Assembly: GCA_039820405.1 (NCBI GenBank)
Contig: JBCBQC010000063.1
Span: 1-37,836 of the forward strand
From: CALLVY01 sp937899855
Lineage (GTDB): Bacteria > Bacteroidota > Bacteroidia > Chitinophagales > Saprospiraceae
DNA length: 37,836 nt
Direction: 5' to 3'
The notes under the pieces are model-generated. The model had not been told where the DNA came from and searched no databases. It saw only the letters and a program-made list of their open reading frames with translations. The position numbers and the translations under genes were made by a program. Below, piece by piece: positions 8,458 through 17,523 of the stretch. The first letter of the stretch is position 1, and each line of letters opens with the position of its first letter.

Positions 8458-9252
8458 TTAAAAATTGTGGTCGAGCCGGGCTTGCCAGGTCCCGTCCGCT
8501 TGTTGTTGCCAAAACAGGACGTAATGGCCAATTCCGCTGCTTTGGTACTGCCCCACCTCCACAATCGCATCCGCTCCAAGCCAGGCCAAGTGCCGGGGAT
8601 ACAGCTGGATCGTCCACCCGGGGCGGGTCATGTACTGGTAGCGCTGGGTGATGGCGGAGCGCCCGCGATCCACCCGGCCATCGTTGAAGTACACCGCATC
8701 GGAGGCGTACACCCGCTCGATCAAAGTGGTGGGGTCCTGCGCATTGGAATACCGTACCCAATCCCCCCGTGCCCGATCAATAGCCGCGGGAATGGCGCGA
8801 CTTTGGGCCTGATAAGGATGCAGGATTTCGAGGTCGCGGCGCCAGCCCCCCGCCACCCGAAGCTGCCAGGCAATCAGGGAGGCCAAGCGCGGTATTCCGG
8901 CGGTATCCAGGTAGTGACCCCATTCGTAATAGTGGGTAGAATCGTGGTAGGTTTTGCCTAGCGAACGGTACTCCCGAAGAGCCCCCACCTGGGGCAGCGA
9001 ACGCCAGTGATCCAACATATTGGCGGGGCCCTGTACCAGTTCGCCCGCTTGGTACAAAGCCCCCCGGGACCAATAATGCTCCGCCAAAAGCGCACTGTCG
9101 CCCATTCCTAGCACCACCGATAGGAAAACATCAGCCTCCTCCCCCACTACCCCCGCTCCCTCCGGTACGGGCTGCCCCGCATTTTGACAAGCGTGGCCCA
9201 GCGAGGCCAGCAAGATCAATAACGTCCAGTAATGGGTTGCTAAGTGGCTCAT
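8458..9252 (-). CDS. lipoprotein with two NTF2/SnoaL-like domains
   Basis: 264 residues from the ATG at 9252; a TTG two codons upstream is also possible. The N-terminus is a hydrophobic segment ending in Leu-Gly-His-Ala-Cys, a lipobox. Two halves of about 110 residues look like NTF2/SnoaL folds: residues ~45–155 (alpha helices, then YYEWGHYLDT and a WRRDLEI strand) and ~165–264 (DAVYFNDGRV, then AIVEVGQYQS and HYVLFWQQQADGTWQ). Such domains bind small hydrophobic ligands or act as small enzymes. The gene begins 12 bases after the RND pump stop, so it is probably the last gene of the efflux operon. A periplasmic accessory or ligand-binding role is inferred only. Confidence 0.65.
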   Translation of the reverse strand: MSHLATHYWTLLILLASLGHACQNAGQPVPEGAGVVGEEADVFLSVVLGMGDSALLAEHYWSRGALYQAGELVQGPANMLDHWRSLPQVGALREYRSLGKTYHDSTHYYEWGHYLDTAGIPRLASLIAWQLRVAGGWRRDLEILHPYQAQSRAIPAAIDRARGDWVRYSNAQDPTTLIERVYASDAVYFNDGRVDRGRSAITQRYQYMTRPGWTIQLYPRHLAWLGADAIVEVGQYQSSGIGHYVLFWQQQADGTWQARLDHNF

Positions 9253-9264
9253 TTTCAATAGCAG

Positions 9265-12200
9265 TCAGGTCCCCGCGGGTTGGCTGACGCGGAACAACAG
9301 TTTGTACATCACGGGCACGAACAGAAGCGTGATCACGGTCGCAAACAGCAAACCGATCATGATGGCAATGGCCATCGGCTCCCACATCTGTCCTCCTCCC
9401 AGGTAAAGCGGAATCATCCCCAGGGTGGTGGTAAAGGTGGTCAACAAAATCGGCCGGAAACGCTGCTGGGCCGCATCGAGGATGGCTTGAAAGGGCGGTT
9501 TTTTCAGTTCTTCTTGCTCGATCTGGATGCGATCGATCAGTACGATGGCGTTGTTGATGACGATTCCCGCCAGCGAGATGATCCCGAGGAAGGACATAAA
9601 ACCAAAGTAAGAGCGAAAGGCCAGCAAACCCAGGATAACGCCAATCACCCCCAGGGGAATGGTACTGAGTACGATACTGGTCTTGCGGAAGGAGTTGAAT
9701 TGGAGGATCAACAGCAGCAGGATGATAAACCCGGCCAGGGGCAATTGGTCGATCACCGCCCCCATCGCCTCCGCACTCTGCTCGCTCTCCCCACCCAAGG
9801 TATAGCGGTAGCCCTTTTTCCAAGACTGTGACGCCTCGGCCAACCAGGGCAGGATTGCCGTGGTAATGTCGGAAGCGGTAAAGCCAGTGACGGCATCACA
9901 ACTGATGACCACGGTGCGGTAGAGGTTGCGACGTTTGATCTTGGCAAATTGCCAGTCATTGACAATTTCGGCCACCTGAGCGAGGGGAACGTTTTGCCCG
10001 CTGCCCTGTGCGAAGATCGGCAGGGCATCCATCTCGGGAGCGGTCAGCTCCTGACTGCGGACATTGCGCATCGTGATGGGAATATTGTCTTCCCCATCGC
10101 GGAAGGAACCCGCATCGTAGCCGGTGAGCGAAGTACTGAGCGAAATGGCGATGTCCTGATTGGTGAGGCCCGCCCGGCTCGCTTTGTCCTGATCCACATC
10201 GATCACAAATTTTTTGATGAGGGGGCCCCAATCGTCCACAATATTTTTGGTGGCGGGCAGCCGGTACAATTCCTGTTTGACCTGCTCACTGATGCGAAAC
10301 AATTCGGCGGGATCACTGCCCGACAGCCGGATCTCCACGTCGGAGCCCCCACCACCGCCCCCCGCCAGTGGCCCGACCACGACTTCGGCATCGGGCAATT
10401 GTTCGAAGGCGAAGCGGTCCAGGCGATCCACCACCATTTGGTTGTCCGAAAAACTACTGGTATTGAGCAGCATGTGGGCGTAGCCCGAATTGGCTTCCCC
10501 CGGTTGGTAGCCCAGGTCGTAACTCTTGGGGCCCTCGCTGATAAAGGTGGCGTAGTCGACGATGCCGTTGCTGCGCTCGGTATTGACCCGCAACTCTTGA
10601 TCGATAAAATTTTCCAATTTTCGGATTTGTGCGGTGGTGTGCTCCACCTTGGTCCCCAGGGGCAAATTGAGGTTGAGGGTGACCAGGTTGCGATCGCTAT
10701 CGGGAAAGAAGATAAAGGGCAGGGAGCTGAATAGGGAGAGGGCAAACACAAAGGCACCAAAAATGAGGAGGGTAAACAACCAGGAACGCCCCAGGGCCCA
10801 ACCCAGAATCCGGCGGTAGTAAACGCTCAAGCGATCAAAAAAGCCCACGTTTCCGTCCGCTTCTGATTTGACTTCGGTACGGATCACATTGATGGCCAGC
10901 ATCGGAATGACGGTCATGGCCATCAGCCAGGAAGACAACAGCGCCATGGTGATCACCACAAAGAGCGGCCCCATCATTTCGCCCATCGTACTCTCGGCCA
11001 AAAAGAAAGCCAGGAAGGCCGCCGAAGTCGTCAGCGACGATACCAGCAGCGGGATAATCAGCTCTTGACAAGCGGCAACGGCCGCCACCTTCGCCGCCAT
11101 CCCCTCCTCCATCTTCACCATCATGGCTTCCGACACCACGATGGCATTATCGACCAACATCCCCAACGCCATGATCAAGGCCGCCAAACTGACCTGATTG
11201 AGCCCAATCGCAAACAAATCCATCAACCACAAGGTCATGATCAGCGCCGCCGGAATCAAACTGGCCACCACAAAACCCGTCCGCAAACCCAAAAACAGCA
11301 GCATCACCACCAGTACGATGGCCACCGATTGGATGACGTTGGAAACAAAATCCTGAATTTTCAAATCCACGTAAGCATCGCTAGAAGCAATGCGGCGCAA
11401 TTCCAAACCCACGGGCAGGTCGGCTTGGTATTCGGCGACCTTGGTATCGATCTGCTCCCCCAGTTGGATCAAGTTGGCGCCGTCCTTGAGGGCCGTGGCG
11501 ATGACCAAAGCGGGCTGGCCATTGTAGCGCACCAGCCGATCGGTCGGGGTCTTGTAGCCCCGGCGGATGTAGGTAATCTCTCCCAGTTGGATGGTTTCGC
11601 CCGTCGTGGGAATGGTAATGATGGTGTGTTTTAAATCTTCAATCGACTCAAAATTACCCGTGGGTTCCAATACGATCCGTTCGTCTTCCATACTCACCTG
11701 CCCTCCCGGAAAAACGATGTTCGTTCCCGACAGGATACTTTGCAACATTCCCGCGGTCAGCCCGAGTTTGGCCAGGGTCGAATTGTCAAATTCAACGTAG
11801 ATCTGCTCTTCCTGTACCCCACTGACGAATACCTCGGAGGCATCCCCGAGTTTGATCAAATCGTCCCGAATGCCATCGGCGTACTGCTTCATTTCGTAAA
11901 AGGAAAAACCATCCCCCAGCAGGGCCAACTGAACGCCGTAGACCACGCCGATGCCATCGTCCTTGACGTCGGGGCCGCGAATCCCATCGGGCAGGTCTTT
12001 GCGGATGTTATCCACCTTACGCCGCAGGCGATCCCACACCGCCTGGAGGTCCTCCTCGGCAATGTCGTCGGTGAGGCTGGCCGTGACGATGGACAGGCCC
12101 GTGCGGCTTTCGCTGGTTACTTCCTTGAGCTCGGGCAGTTCTTGGGCCACTTGCTCAATTTTATCCGTTATCAATTCTTCCACCCGCTCCGGCGAAGCCC

Positions 12201-12357
12201 CCGGAAAATTGGTGACAATACTACAGGCCCGGATGGTAAAGGGCGGCATCGAATCGCGGGACAAATTGGAGTAGCCCCCCAAGCCCAGGATGATGATGAC
12301 CGCCAGGATCATCAGAGTGACGCGGTTATTTTCAATGGCAAATTTTGTCAGATTCAT
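9265..12357 (-). CDS. RND-family efflux pump, inner-membrane permease
   Basis: 1030 residues, normal for AcrB/MexB-type transporters. The order is classic: TM1 near residues 12–30, a large periplasmic loop, a TM2–TM6 cluster from about residue 335, a second loop, and a C-terminal TM cluster from about 855. The TM4 motif is LGMLVDNAIVVSEA, with one proton-relay Asp followed by Asn where AcrB has two Asp residues. This is frequent in the broader RND group found in Bacteroidota. TM10 has GIVINNAIVLID. It drives proton-coupled export together with the adaptor (12390–13517) and the TolC-type channel (13522–15864) encoded just upstream. Substrate is unknown; there is no Cus-type methionine signature visible. 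Confidence 0.9.
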   Translation of the reverse strand: MNLTKFAIENNRVTLMILAVIIILGLGGYSNLSRDSMPPFTIRACSIVTNFPGASPERVEELITDKIEQVAQELPELKEVTSESRTGLSIVTASLTDDIAEEDLQAVWDRLRRKVDNIRKDLPDGIRGPDVKDDGIGVVYGVQLALLGDGFSFYEMKQYADGIRDDLIKLGDASEVFVSGVQEEQIYVEFDNSTLAKLGLTAGMLQSILSGTNIVFPGGQVSMEDERIVLEPTGNFESIEDLKHTIITIPTTGETIQLGEITYIRRGYKTPTDRLVRYNGQPALVIATALKDGANLIQLGEQIDTKVAEYQADLPVGLELRRIASSDAYVDLKIQDFVSNVIQSVAIVLVVMLLFLGLRTGFVVASLIPAALIMTLWLMDLFAIGLNQVSLAALIMALGMLVDNAIVVSEAMMVKMEEGMAAKVAAVAACQELIIPLLVSSLTTSAAFLAFFLAESTMGEMMGPLFVVITMALLSSWLMAMTVIPMLAINVIRTEVKSEADGNVGFFDRLSVYYRRILGWALGRSWLFTLLIFGAFVFALSLFSSLPFIFFPDSDRNLVTLNLNLPLGTKVEHTTAQIRKLENFIDQELRVNTERSNGIVDYATFISEGPKSYDLGYQPGEANSGYAHMLLNTSSFSDNQMVVDRLDRFAFEQLPDAEVVVGPLAGGGGGGSDVEIRLSGSDPAELFRISEQVKQELYRLPATKNIVDDWGPLIKKFVIDVDQDKASRAGLTNQDIAISLSTSLTGYDAGSFRDGEDNIPITMRNVRSQELTAPEMDALPIFAQGSGQNVPLAQVAEIVNDWQFAKIKRRNLYRTVVISCDAVTGFTASDITTAILPWLAEASQSWKKGYRYTLGGESEQSAEAMGAVIDQLPLAGFIILLLLILQFNSFRKTSIVLSTIPLGVIGVILGLLAFRSYFGFMSFLGIISLAGIVINNAIVLIDRIQIEQEELKKPPFQAILDAAQQRFRPILLTTFTTTLGMIPLYLGGGQMWEPMAIAIMIGLLFATVITLLFVPVMYKLLFRVSQPAGT

Positions 12358-12389
12358 GTTGCGCTCGCTGCTTTTGTTTACTCGGTAAT

Positions 12390-13517
12390 TTATTCCATCA
12401 ACTTAACTTCCATGCCGTCCAGGATGGTCTTCAGACCAGCCGTCGCCACCAACTGGCCCGCTTCCAAACCGGAGCGTACCACAAAGCCCTGATCCCGTAG
12501 CTCCCCCACTTCTACCCCCCGCCGCTTGGCCACGTAGCCCTCGCCATCTCCGGGTTGGAGGAGGTAGACGAAAGTGCTGGTCATGTCCTTTCCCAGTGCC
12601 TTGACCGGGCAGATCAATACCCGCTCCGTTTTGGATTGGCCCCGAAAAGCCACCGTTGCGGCCATCCCCGGGCGGATGTCCGGGCTGGGCTTGTCGATGC
12701 GGATGATGGCCGGATAGGTGGGGGAATTGCCCGCCGCGTAACTCACTTCCTGTACCGTGCCGGTAAATTGCTGCCCGTCCAACACGGAGAATTGAATTTC
12801 GGCACGCTGGCCTTTTTTGATGCTGGAAATGTAATTTTCGGGGATGCCCACCCGCACCTCGGGTTGGGACACCGAGCTCAACTCCGCAATCGGATTACCC
12901 GAAGCCACCAACTCGTTCACCTCGACGTTGACCGCCGTGATGATGCCCGAAAAGGGAGCCACCATTCGCGTATAGCTCACCTGATTTTGGGCCGATTGAC
13001 TCTGCGTCTGTGCCGATGTCACCTGCGACAACGCCGCATCGTAACTCGACTGAGCCCCCTCAAAGCTCGATTTGGCCTGTTCAAAATCACTCAGGGAGAC
13101 GCTGTTGTTTTCGTACAACTTTTCGATCCGTTGGTAGTTCGAACGGGCGTTGATCAGTTGGGTCTCGGCACTCTGCAGATTGGCCTCGGCCCCTTTTTCG
13201 GAAGCCTTGGCCTGCTCGGCTTGTATGGCGTAGTCGCTGGGATCGATGGTGGCAATCAACTGCCCCCGCCGGACCCGATCCCCCAGTTTGACGGCCAGGC
13301 TGCGGATCGTACCATTGACCCGAAAACTGAGTCGGCTCTGTTGATCCGCCTGGGCCAGGCCGCTGTAGGTCTGGCTGGCAATTTGTTCGGCGTAGCCAAT
13401 TTTTTGATAGCGAACGGGACGCAGGGTATTGGGGCTGGCACTCGTCTCCTCTTGCTGACCGCAGGCGGAAAGGACGAGGAGTAAAACCAGGGGAAGCAGC
13501 CTTGATACTGGGGACAT
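12390..13517 (-). CDS. RND efflux periplasmic adaptor (membrane fusion protein)
   Basis: 375 residues from the ATG at 13517. A longer open frame exists but overlaps the upstream gene and lacks sense as a signal sequence. The chosen start gives a lipoprotein signal ending in Leu-Ser-Ala-Cys. The protein has a lipoyl-like half (RSLAVKLGDRVRRGQLIATID), a long alpha-helical hairpin rich in Ala, Gln and Ser (about residues 95–180), the second lipoyl half (APFSGIITAVNVEVNELV) and a beta-barrel domain. These are HlyD/AcrA family hallmarks. It starts four bases after the outer-membrane gene stop and ends 32 bases before the pump, so all three are one operon. Confidence 0.9.
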   Translation of the reverse strand: MSPVSRLLPLVLLLVLSACGQQEETSASPNTLRPVRYQKIGYAEQIASQTYSGLAQADQQSRLSFRVNGTIRSLAVKLGDRVRRGQLIATIDPSDYAIQAEQAKASEKGAEANLQSAETQLINARSNYQRIEKLYENNSVSLSDFEQAKSSFEGAQSSYDAALSQVTSAQTQSQSAQNQVSYTRMVAPFSGIITAVNVEVNELVASGNPIAELSSVSQPEVRVGIPENYISSIKKGQRAEIQFSVLDGQQFTGTVQEVSYAAGNSPTYPAIIRIDKPSPDIRPGMAATVAFRGQSKTERVLICPVKALGKDMTSTFVYLLQPGDGEGYVAKRRGVEVGELRDQGFVVRSGLEAGQLVATAGLKTILDGMEVKLME

Positions 13518-13521
13518 GTTT

Positions 13522-15864
13522 TTAGTTTTTGATAAATTGTACAAATCGTTGGAAAAAAGCATCCTGCTCCTGGGGCAGGGCCAGATTGTGGTAGTAGCCG
13601 ATCGCGCGCTCCACCGCCAGGAAATCACTGATAAAGGTATATTCCGCCGTAATGGCGTTGATCTCACTCTGGAGTAGGGCATTTTGGGCATCCACTAGGG
13701 AAGTAATGTTGAGCAGCCCTTGTTGGTAGGAATCTTGAGCCAGTTCGAAGTTCTTCCGGGAGGCCTCCACCGCCTCGTTGGACAGGCGGACATTGCTAAA
13801 GGAAGCACCGGCCATTTCGAGATTGGCGCGGACCTGTAGCTCCAGGCCGTTGCGGAGGTTTTGCAGTTGGTCCTGCAGTTGCAAAATACCCACCTCGGTC
13901 TGCTCCAATTCGAAGCGGCGGGCGTTGCCCTGGAAGATGGGAATCTGCAAGCCAATCGCCGCGGAATAAGTCGGCACCAAGTCCATGGGCATCACCGTTT
14001 CGGGGAAGCTGTACTGCCCCAGGGGATAGTTGTATTCCCCCGACAGTACCAGGCTGGGGAGGTAAAAGGCCCGCCGTTGGGACAAGCGACTGCGTTCCTG
14101 CGCCGCCAGTGCCGCCTGGACCTGACCAATCTCGGGCAGGTTTTTAAAGGCTTCCGCCACCAGAAAATCGGCAAAGCGTTCCAGGTCACCGGGATTGTTG
14201 ATGAGGCCAAAGAGGCGGCTATCGTTGGCCAGTAGGATGCTATCGCTCAGGCCCACGTCGGCCAATCCAAAATCTTCTTTGATGGGGCGATTGAGGAGAT
14301 TGTTGAGGTTGAAGCGGCTCTGCCGCAATTGGGCCAGGGCACTGTTGAGATCCGCATTGTTGCGGGCCAGTTCGCTCTGTAGTCGGTAGACGTCGGCGAC
14401 CCCGCTAAAGCCTACCTCCTCCTTGTTTTGCGCAATGTCGAGGTTTTTGCGGGTGACGGCGACGTTTTGGTTGCGCAGGTCCACCAGAGCCCGAGCCTGG
14501 AGAATGCCGAGATAGGCTTGACTGACGTCGAGCACCACGTCCAATTCACTCTCGCGAAGACTTTGCTCCTCGCTGGCCAGGAGGAATTTTTGGATGGCAA
14601 TATTGGCCAGGGCGGGTTCGGACAGGATGAGTTGGGTCAGCTTGGCCGAGGTAGTTAGGTTGTAACGGCCCTGGGTGCCAAAGCTGCGGTTGACCGTATT
14701 TTCATCAACGGTAAAAAAGGTTCCGCTGGCATCCACCTGGGGCAGGTAATTGCTCCGCGCGATGGAGACGTCACGCCCGACAATTTGGACATCCTTCTCG
14801 GCAACCTTGATCCCCAAATTGGTTTGGAGCGCCTCGGCGATGGCGGCCGAAAAGGTAAGGGTGCGATCCCCCTGTCCGATGACGCTGACGTTGAGCAAAA
14901 TGGCTTTCGACATCAGGTCCCAGCTGGGGTAGTACCGCGTCTTGCGGGCGGTCTCCATATTGATGAGTAGGTTTTCGGTAAAACTCTCCATCGCCACGGG
15001 CAGATCGGCCGCCGCTTGCCCTTCCAGAATTTTGAGGGCATTGAGGGCCACCCGTCGGGGAATGCGGTCAAAGTTACTTCCGGTTTCGAAGGCGGCGTAG
15101 GCCCCCAATTCCATAGCGGGATCACTGAGCAGACTAAAGGTCGGAATGCCCTTGCGGGCGAGTCCATCCAGGGTATTGCGTAGCGCGACAAACTTTTCCG
15201 GCGCCACCACTGGAAAGAGAAAGGCGGCGTCGACGTCTTCCCCAATTTGGTCGAGTACGCTGGCCTCCGACTTTTCGAGTACCATCAGCTCGTAGCTGGC
15301 CCCCGAAAAAGCCAATAAGCGATCCAAGTAGCTGCGAAAGTCGAGGGTCCGGCCGTTGCTGACCGCATCGGTGATGATGGCCAACTTGCGGAAGGGCTTG
15401 ATGGCGTAGAGGGTTTCGAGGTCCCGACGCAGGTCAAAGGGCGATTGGATGTAGGTGAGTTGGTCGATGCCGGAACGGCCGTCGACCGGGGCGGGAAGCC
15501 CCTGCAACTCGTTGTCGAGGATAAAGGGAATGATGGTGGGCTTGGCGTACTGCCCGCGTTGGGCCAGTAGATTGCTAATGCCAAAGCCCAGGGCGATGAC
15601 CAAGTCACTGTCTCCGGCGTAAACCCGCTGCAACTCGGCCTCGAACGTTCCCAGGTCGTCGATTTGAATGGTGGTGATGTCGGCGAGGTAGCGACTGCGA
15701 AGCAGGGTTTCCAATTCTTCACGAACGAATTGCTCGGTCAGCTGGGCGGGTTGGTCGGCACTTTCGTTAAAGATGGTAATTTGTACGGAAATCTGGGCGG
15801 CGGCGGCGAGTGCCATACACTGCAGGAAAATAAAAAGCAGCGGTCTTAACATGTTGGGGGCCAT
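13522..15864 (-). CDS. fusion of ABC substrate-binding-like domain and TolC-type outer-membrane channel
   Basis: 780 residues, far longer than the ~420–480 of ordinary TolC proteins. A signal peptide ends in Ala-Ala-Ala-Gln (start at 15864, or 15852 at a second Met). Residues ~25–310 look like the ABC_sub_bind periplasmic-binding fold (LVIALGFGISNLLAQ, KPTIIPFILDN, FRKLAIITDAVSNGRT, FPVVAPEKFVALRNTL, GIPTFSLLSDPAMELGAYAA). Residues ~335–775 are a TolC/OEP channel: repeated helical stretches with LGIKVAEKDVQIVGRDV, then QAYLGILQARALVDLRNQNV and SLVDAQNALLQSEINAITAE. First gene of the adaptor–pump operon. The fused domain may sense or capture cargo; that is inference. Family assignments are by eye. 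Confidence 0.8.
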   Translation of the reverse strand: MAPNMLRPLLFIFLQCMALAAAAQISVQITIFNESADQPAQLTEQFVREELETLLRSRYLADITTIQIDDLGTFEAELQRVYAGDSDLVIALGFGISNLLAQRGQYAKPTIIPFILDNELQGLPAPVDGRSGIDQLTYIQSPFDLRRDLETLYAIKPFRKLAIITDAVSNGRTLDFRSYLDRLLAFSGASYELMVLEKSEASVLDQIGEDVDAAFLFPVVAPEKFVALRNTLDGLARKGIPTFSLLSDPAMELGAYAAFETGSNFDRIPRRVALNALKILEGQAAADLPVAMESFTENLLINMETARKTRYYPSWDLMSKAILLNVSVIGQGDRTLTFSAAIAEALQTNLGIKVAEKDVQIVGRDVSIARSNYLPQVDASGTFFTVDENTVNRSFGTQGRYNLTTSAKLTQLILSEPALANIAIQKFLLASEEQSLRESELDVVLDVSQAYLGILQARALVDLRNQNVAVTRKNLDIAQNKEEVGFSGVADVYRLQSELARNNADLNSALAQLRQSRFNLNNLLNRPIKEDFGLADVGLSDSILLANDSRLFGLINNPGDLERFADFLVAEAFKNLPEIGQVQAALAAQERSRLSQRRAFYLPSLVLSGEYNYPLGQYSFPETVMPMDLVPTYSAAIGLQIPIFQGNARRFELEQTEVGILQLQDQLQNLRNGLELQVRANLEMAGASFSNVRLSNEAVEASRKNFELAQDSYQQGLLNITSLVDAQNALLQSEINAITAEYTFISDFLAVERAIGYYHNLALPQEQDAFFQRFVQFIKN

Positions 15865-15902
15865 CGTTTTGTCTAAAGGTGCTCCGGGGCTTTAGGGTTT
15901 CT

Positions 15903-15944
15903 CAAGTATATCACGGATGCAAGGGAGCGGTTGCACGCACAACC
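15903..15944 (-). promoter_or_regulatory. candidate promoter and operator of the efflux operon
   Basis: On the minus strand a TATACTTG (15903–15910, one mismatch to TAnnTTTG) lies about 40 bases before the efflux operon. Eighteen bases further upstream is an inverted repeat, GGTTG-N6-CAACC (15929–15944), placed where the -33 region should be. A repressor of an efflux operon could bind there. The evidence is positional only. Confidence 0.35.
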
Positions 15945-16003
15945 AAATTAACCATCATCCGCTAAGTGACCCAATAATTTCTCGATTTTTTTGCCTCAGC
16001 ACG

Positions 16004-16381
16004 CTATTTAACGCGCGATGCAGTCCAGAGCTGCCGGCTGAGGGCCGTATCGTAGATGATTTCTAGTTGGGTGATTGTACCCTGGGCATCCAATTCCAGC
16101 AGATCCACCACCTTAAAACGCACCTCCGCGCCACTGGCCAGGGTCCAGTTGTAGTAAAACACCAGGGCGAGGCGACCGTCTTCGGCCCCAAAAAGCCCGT
16201 CCCACTCCAAGCGGGAGTCGCGGGTATCGGCGGCGAGTTGTGAATAAAATTCGGGAGCGGGCAGGAGGCCGTAGAGGGGGGATTGTACCCGACCCTGCGG
16301 CGCAAAGAGACCAATGATGCCTTCGGTGTCTCCCCGTTCGAGCAGTTCAAAATAGCGTTTGGCGGTGGTAGCATGGTTCAT
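16004..16381 (-). CDS. NTF2/SnoaL-like small protein
   Basis: 125 residues from the ATG at 16381; a TTG three codons upstream is an alternative. It begins with a helix (Asn-His-Ala-Thr-Thr-Ala-Lys-Arg-Tyr-Phe-Glu-Leu-Leu-Glu) followed by GDTEGIIGLFAPQGRVQSPLYG. This is the typical entry to a SnoaL-like cone fold, and the rest alternates beta strands (LALVFYYNWTLAS, VRFKVVDLLELDAQG). No signal peptide, so it should be cytoplasmic. It lies 24 bases after the TPR/anti-sigma-like gene and 139 bases before the efflux operon. Members of the fold range from isomerases to ligand binders; the specific function is unknown. Confidence 0.7.
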   Translation of the reverse strand: MNHATTAKRYFELLERGDTEGIIGLFAPQGRVQSPLYGLLPAPEFYSQLAADTRDSRLEWDGLFGAEDGRLALVFYYNWTLASGAEVRFKVVDLLELDAQGTITQLEIIYDTALSRQLWTASRVK

Positions 16382-16405
16382 GGGGACCAAAATAGGCTTT
16401 CTCCC

Positions 16406-17164
16406 TCACAAATCGCGGTCCAATTCGGCCAACAATTCCTGGGCACGTATACCGTATACGTCGTCGGCGCGTAAGTTTTTGAGCAGTAAGCGGGCCTCAA
16501 TCTGTTGCCCGGTTTGCAGTTCGGCCAGGGCCAGATACCACTGACTGGCGGCCCGCACCGATCCCTTGGACTGGCCCAGGACCACCTTGAGGTTGCTGAG
16601 GGCGGCCTCATTCTGACCGACCATCAATTGAGCCACGCTGAGGTAAAGACGCGCATTGATATCTCGGTGACTTTGCAAGTACTGGTTAAAACCACTGGTA
16701 GCACTTTTGTAATCGGCCACCCGGTAGGCTTGTATCGCCCGATTGAGGGGCCCCTCCTCGGCGGGATCTACCATAAATGGCAGGTCCATTTCCAGCGGCT
16801 CCAAATAGGCCGCATCGACGGAAGCCGTTCGGTCGATACTGCGGGACCAAAAGTAGACACTGCTCAACATCAGCACGATGCCCAGCCCAATAAAGGAGAG
16901 CCAAAAGACCCGCGAACCCAGGGGACCGACGGTAGAGGGAGAAGGGATAGCCAGGTGGTTGCGGACGGGGCGGGGCGGAGTAGACGGGCGGGGATGCGGA
17001 CTGTATTCCTCCCGAATGACCTGGTGCAGACGTCGCGAGAGGGCCAGTTCTTCCCGAGCCTCGGGCGATCGTTTGAGCAGGGCTTCGAGGGCCACTTGTT
17101 CTTCGGCGGGCAATTCGCCCCGGAGGTAGCGCTGGACTCGTGTCGGTAGATGTTCTTCCATCAT
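16406..17164 (-). CDS. membrane protein with anti-sigma-like N-terminus and TPR-like periplasmic domain
   Basis: 252 residues. The N-terminal ~50 residues (YLRGELPAEEQVALEALLKRSPEAREELA) are the helical element seen in membrane anti-sigma and zf-HC2-type proteins, but without zinc ligands. A Pro-rich linker follows, then a single transmembrane segment (~86–106), then a helical region (~135–250) with TPR-like repeats (RAIQAYRVADYKSATSGFNQYL, NARLYLSVAQLMVGQNEAALSNL). Such proteins often follow a sigma factor gene in Bacteroidota; here no sigma factor is adjacent, only a 57-residue ORF 11 bases upstream. Role as a regulator is inferred. Confidence 0.65.
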   Translation of the reverse strand: MMEEHLPTRVQRYLRGELPAEEQVALEALLKRSPEAREELALSRRLHQVIREEYSPHPRPSTPPRPVRNHLAIPSPSTVGPLGSRVFWLSFIGLGIVLMLSSVYFWSRSIDRTASVDAAYLEPLEMDLPFMVDPAEEGPLNRAIQAYRVADYKSATSGFNQYLQSHRDINARLYLSVAQLMVGQNEAALSNLKVVLGQSKGSVRAASQWYLALAELQTGQQIEARLLLKNLRADDVYGIRAQELLAELDRDL

Positions 17165-17175
17165 GGCTTTACTTT

Positions 17176-17349
17176 TTACGACCGGTCATCGCCATAGATG
17201 TTCCGATCGGTAGACAAACGCTCGTACCACTCTTTCAGCGACGATCGGTAATTGCGGAGGCGTTTGTATACATGGTCATAGTTGTAGTTTTTTCTCGGTG
17301 ATTTTGGAGACTGTCCACTCGTCGGAACCCAAGGTATTTGGTGAATCAT
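17176..17349 (-). CDS. 57-residue small ORF of unknown function
   Basis: An ATG at 17349 opens a 58-codon frame ending in TAA at 17176. The product is basic and aromatic. After a Pro/Ser-rich start it has YDHVYKRLRNYRSSLKEWYE, which would form an amphipathic helix, and a hydrophilic end. It stops 11 bases before the membrane TPR-like gene, so the two are likely cotranscribed. No signal peptide, no known motif. The case for coding rests on composition and position; it could also be a leader ORF. Confidence 0.45.
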   Translation of the reverse strand: MIHQIPWVPTSGQSPKSPRKNYNYDHVYKRLRNYRSSLKEWYERLSTDRNIYGDDRS

Positions 17350-17523
17350 GGAGTACCGACTGCCAATCGCTGGTGGGAACCTCCATCGAAAGGAAAAACA
17401 AGCCCAAAATTTGGTGCGCTTATGTTATCTAACCACAATACTAAGGCAATTGTTTTGACCCAAGGCACCAGATAAGTAGGCGTCACTTAGCCCACCCGGG
17501 GTCTTTAATTCGACGGGGGAAAG

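Noticed and set aside
8262..8651. Plus-strand ORF opposite the lipoprotein gene and its upstream region
   Set aside because: Low-complexity antisense frame with no protein features.
13518..13691. N-terminal extension of the adaptor protein
   Set aside because: It overlaps the TolC-fusion gene and hides the lipoprotein signal.
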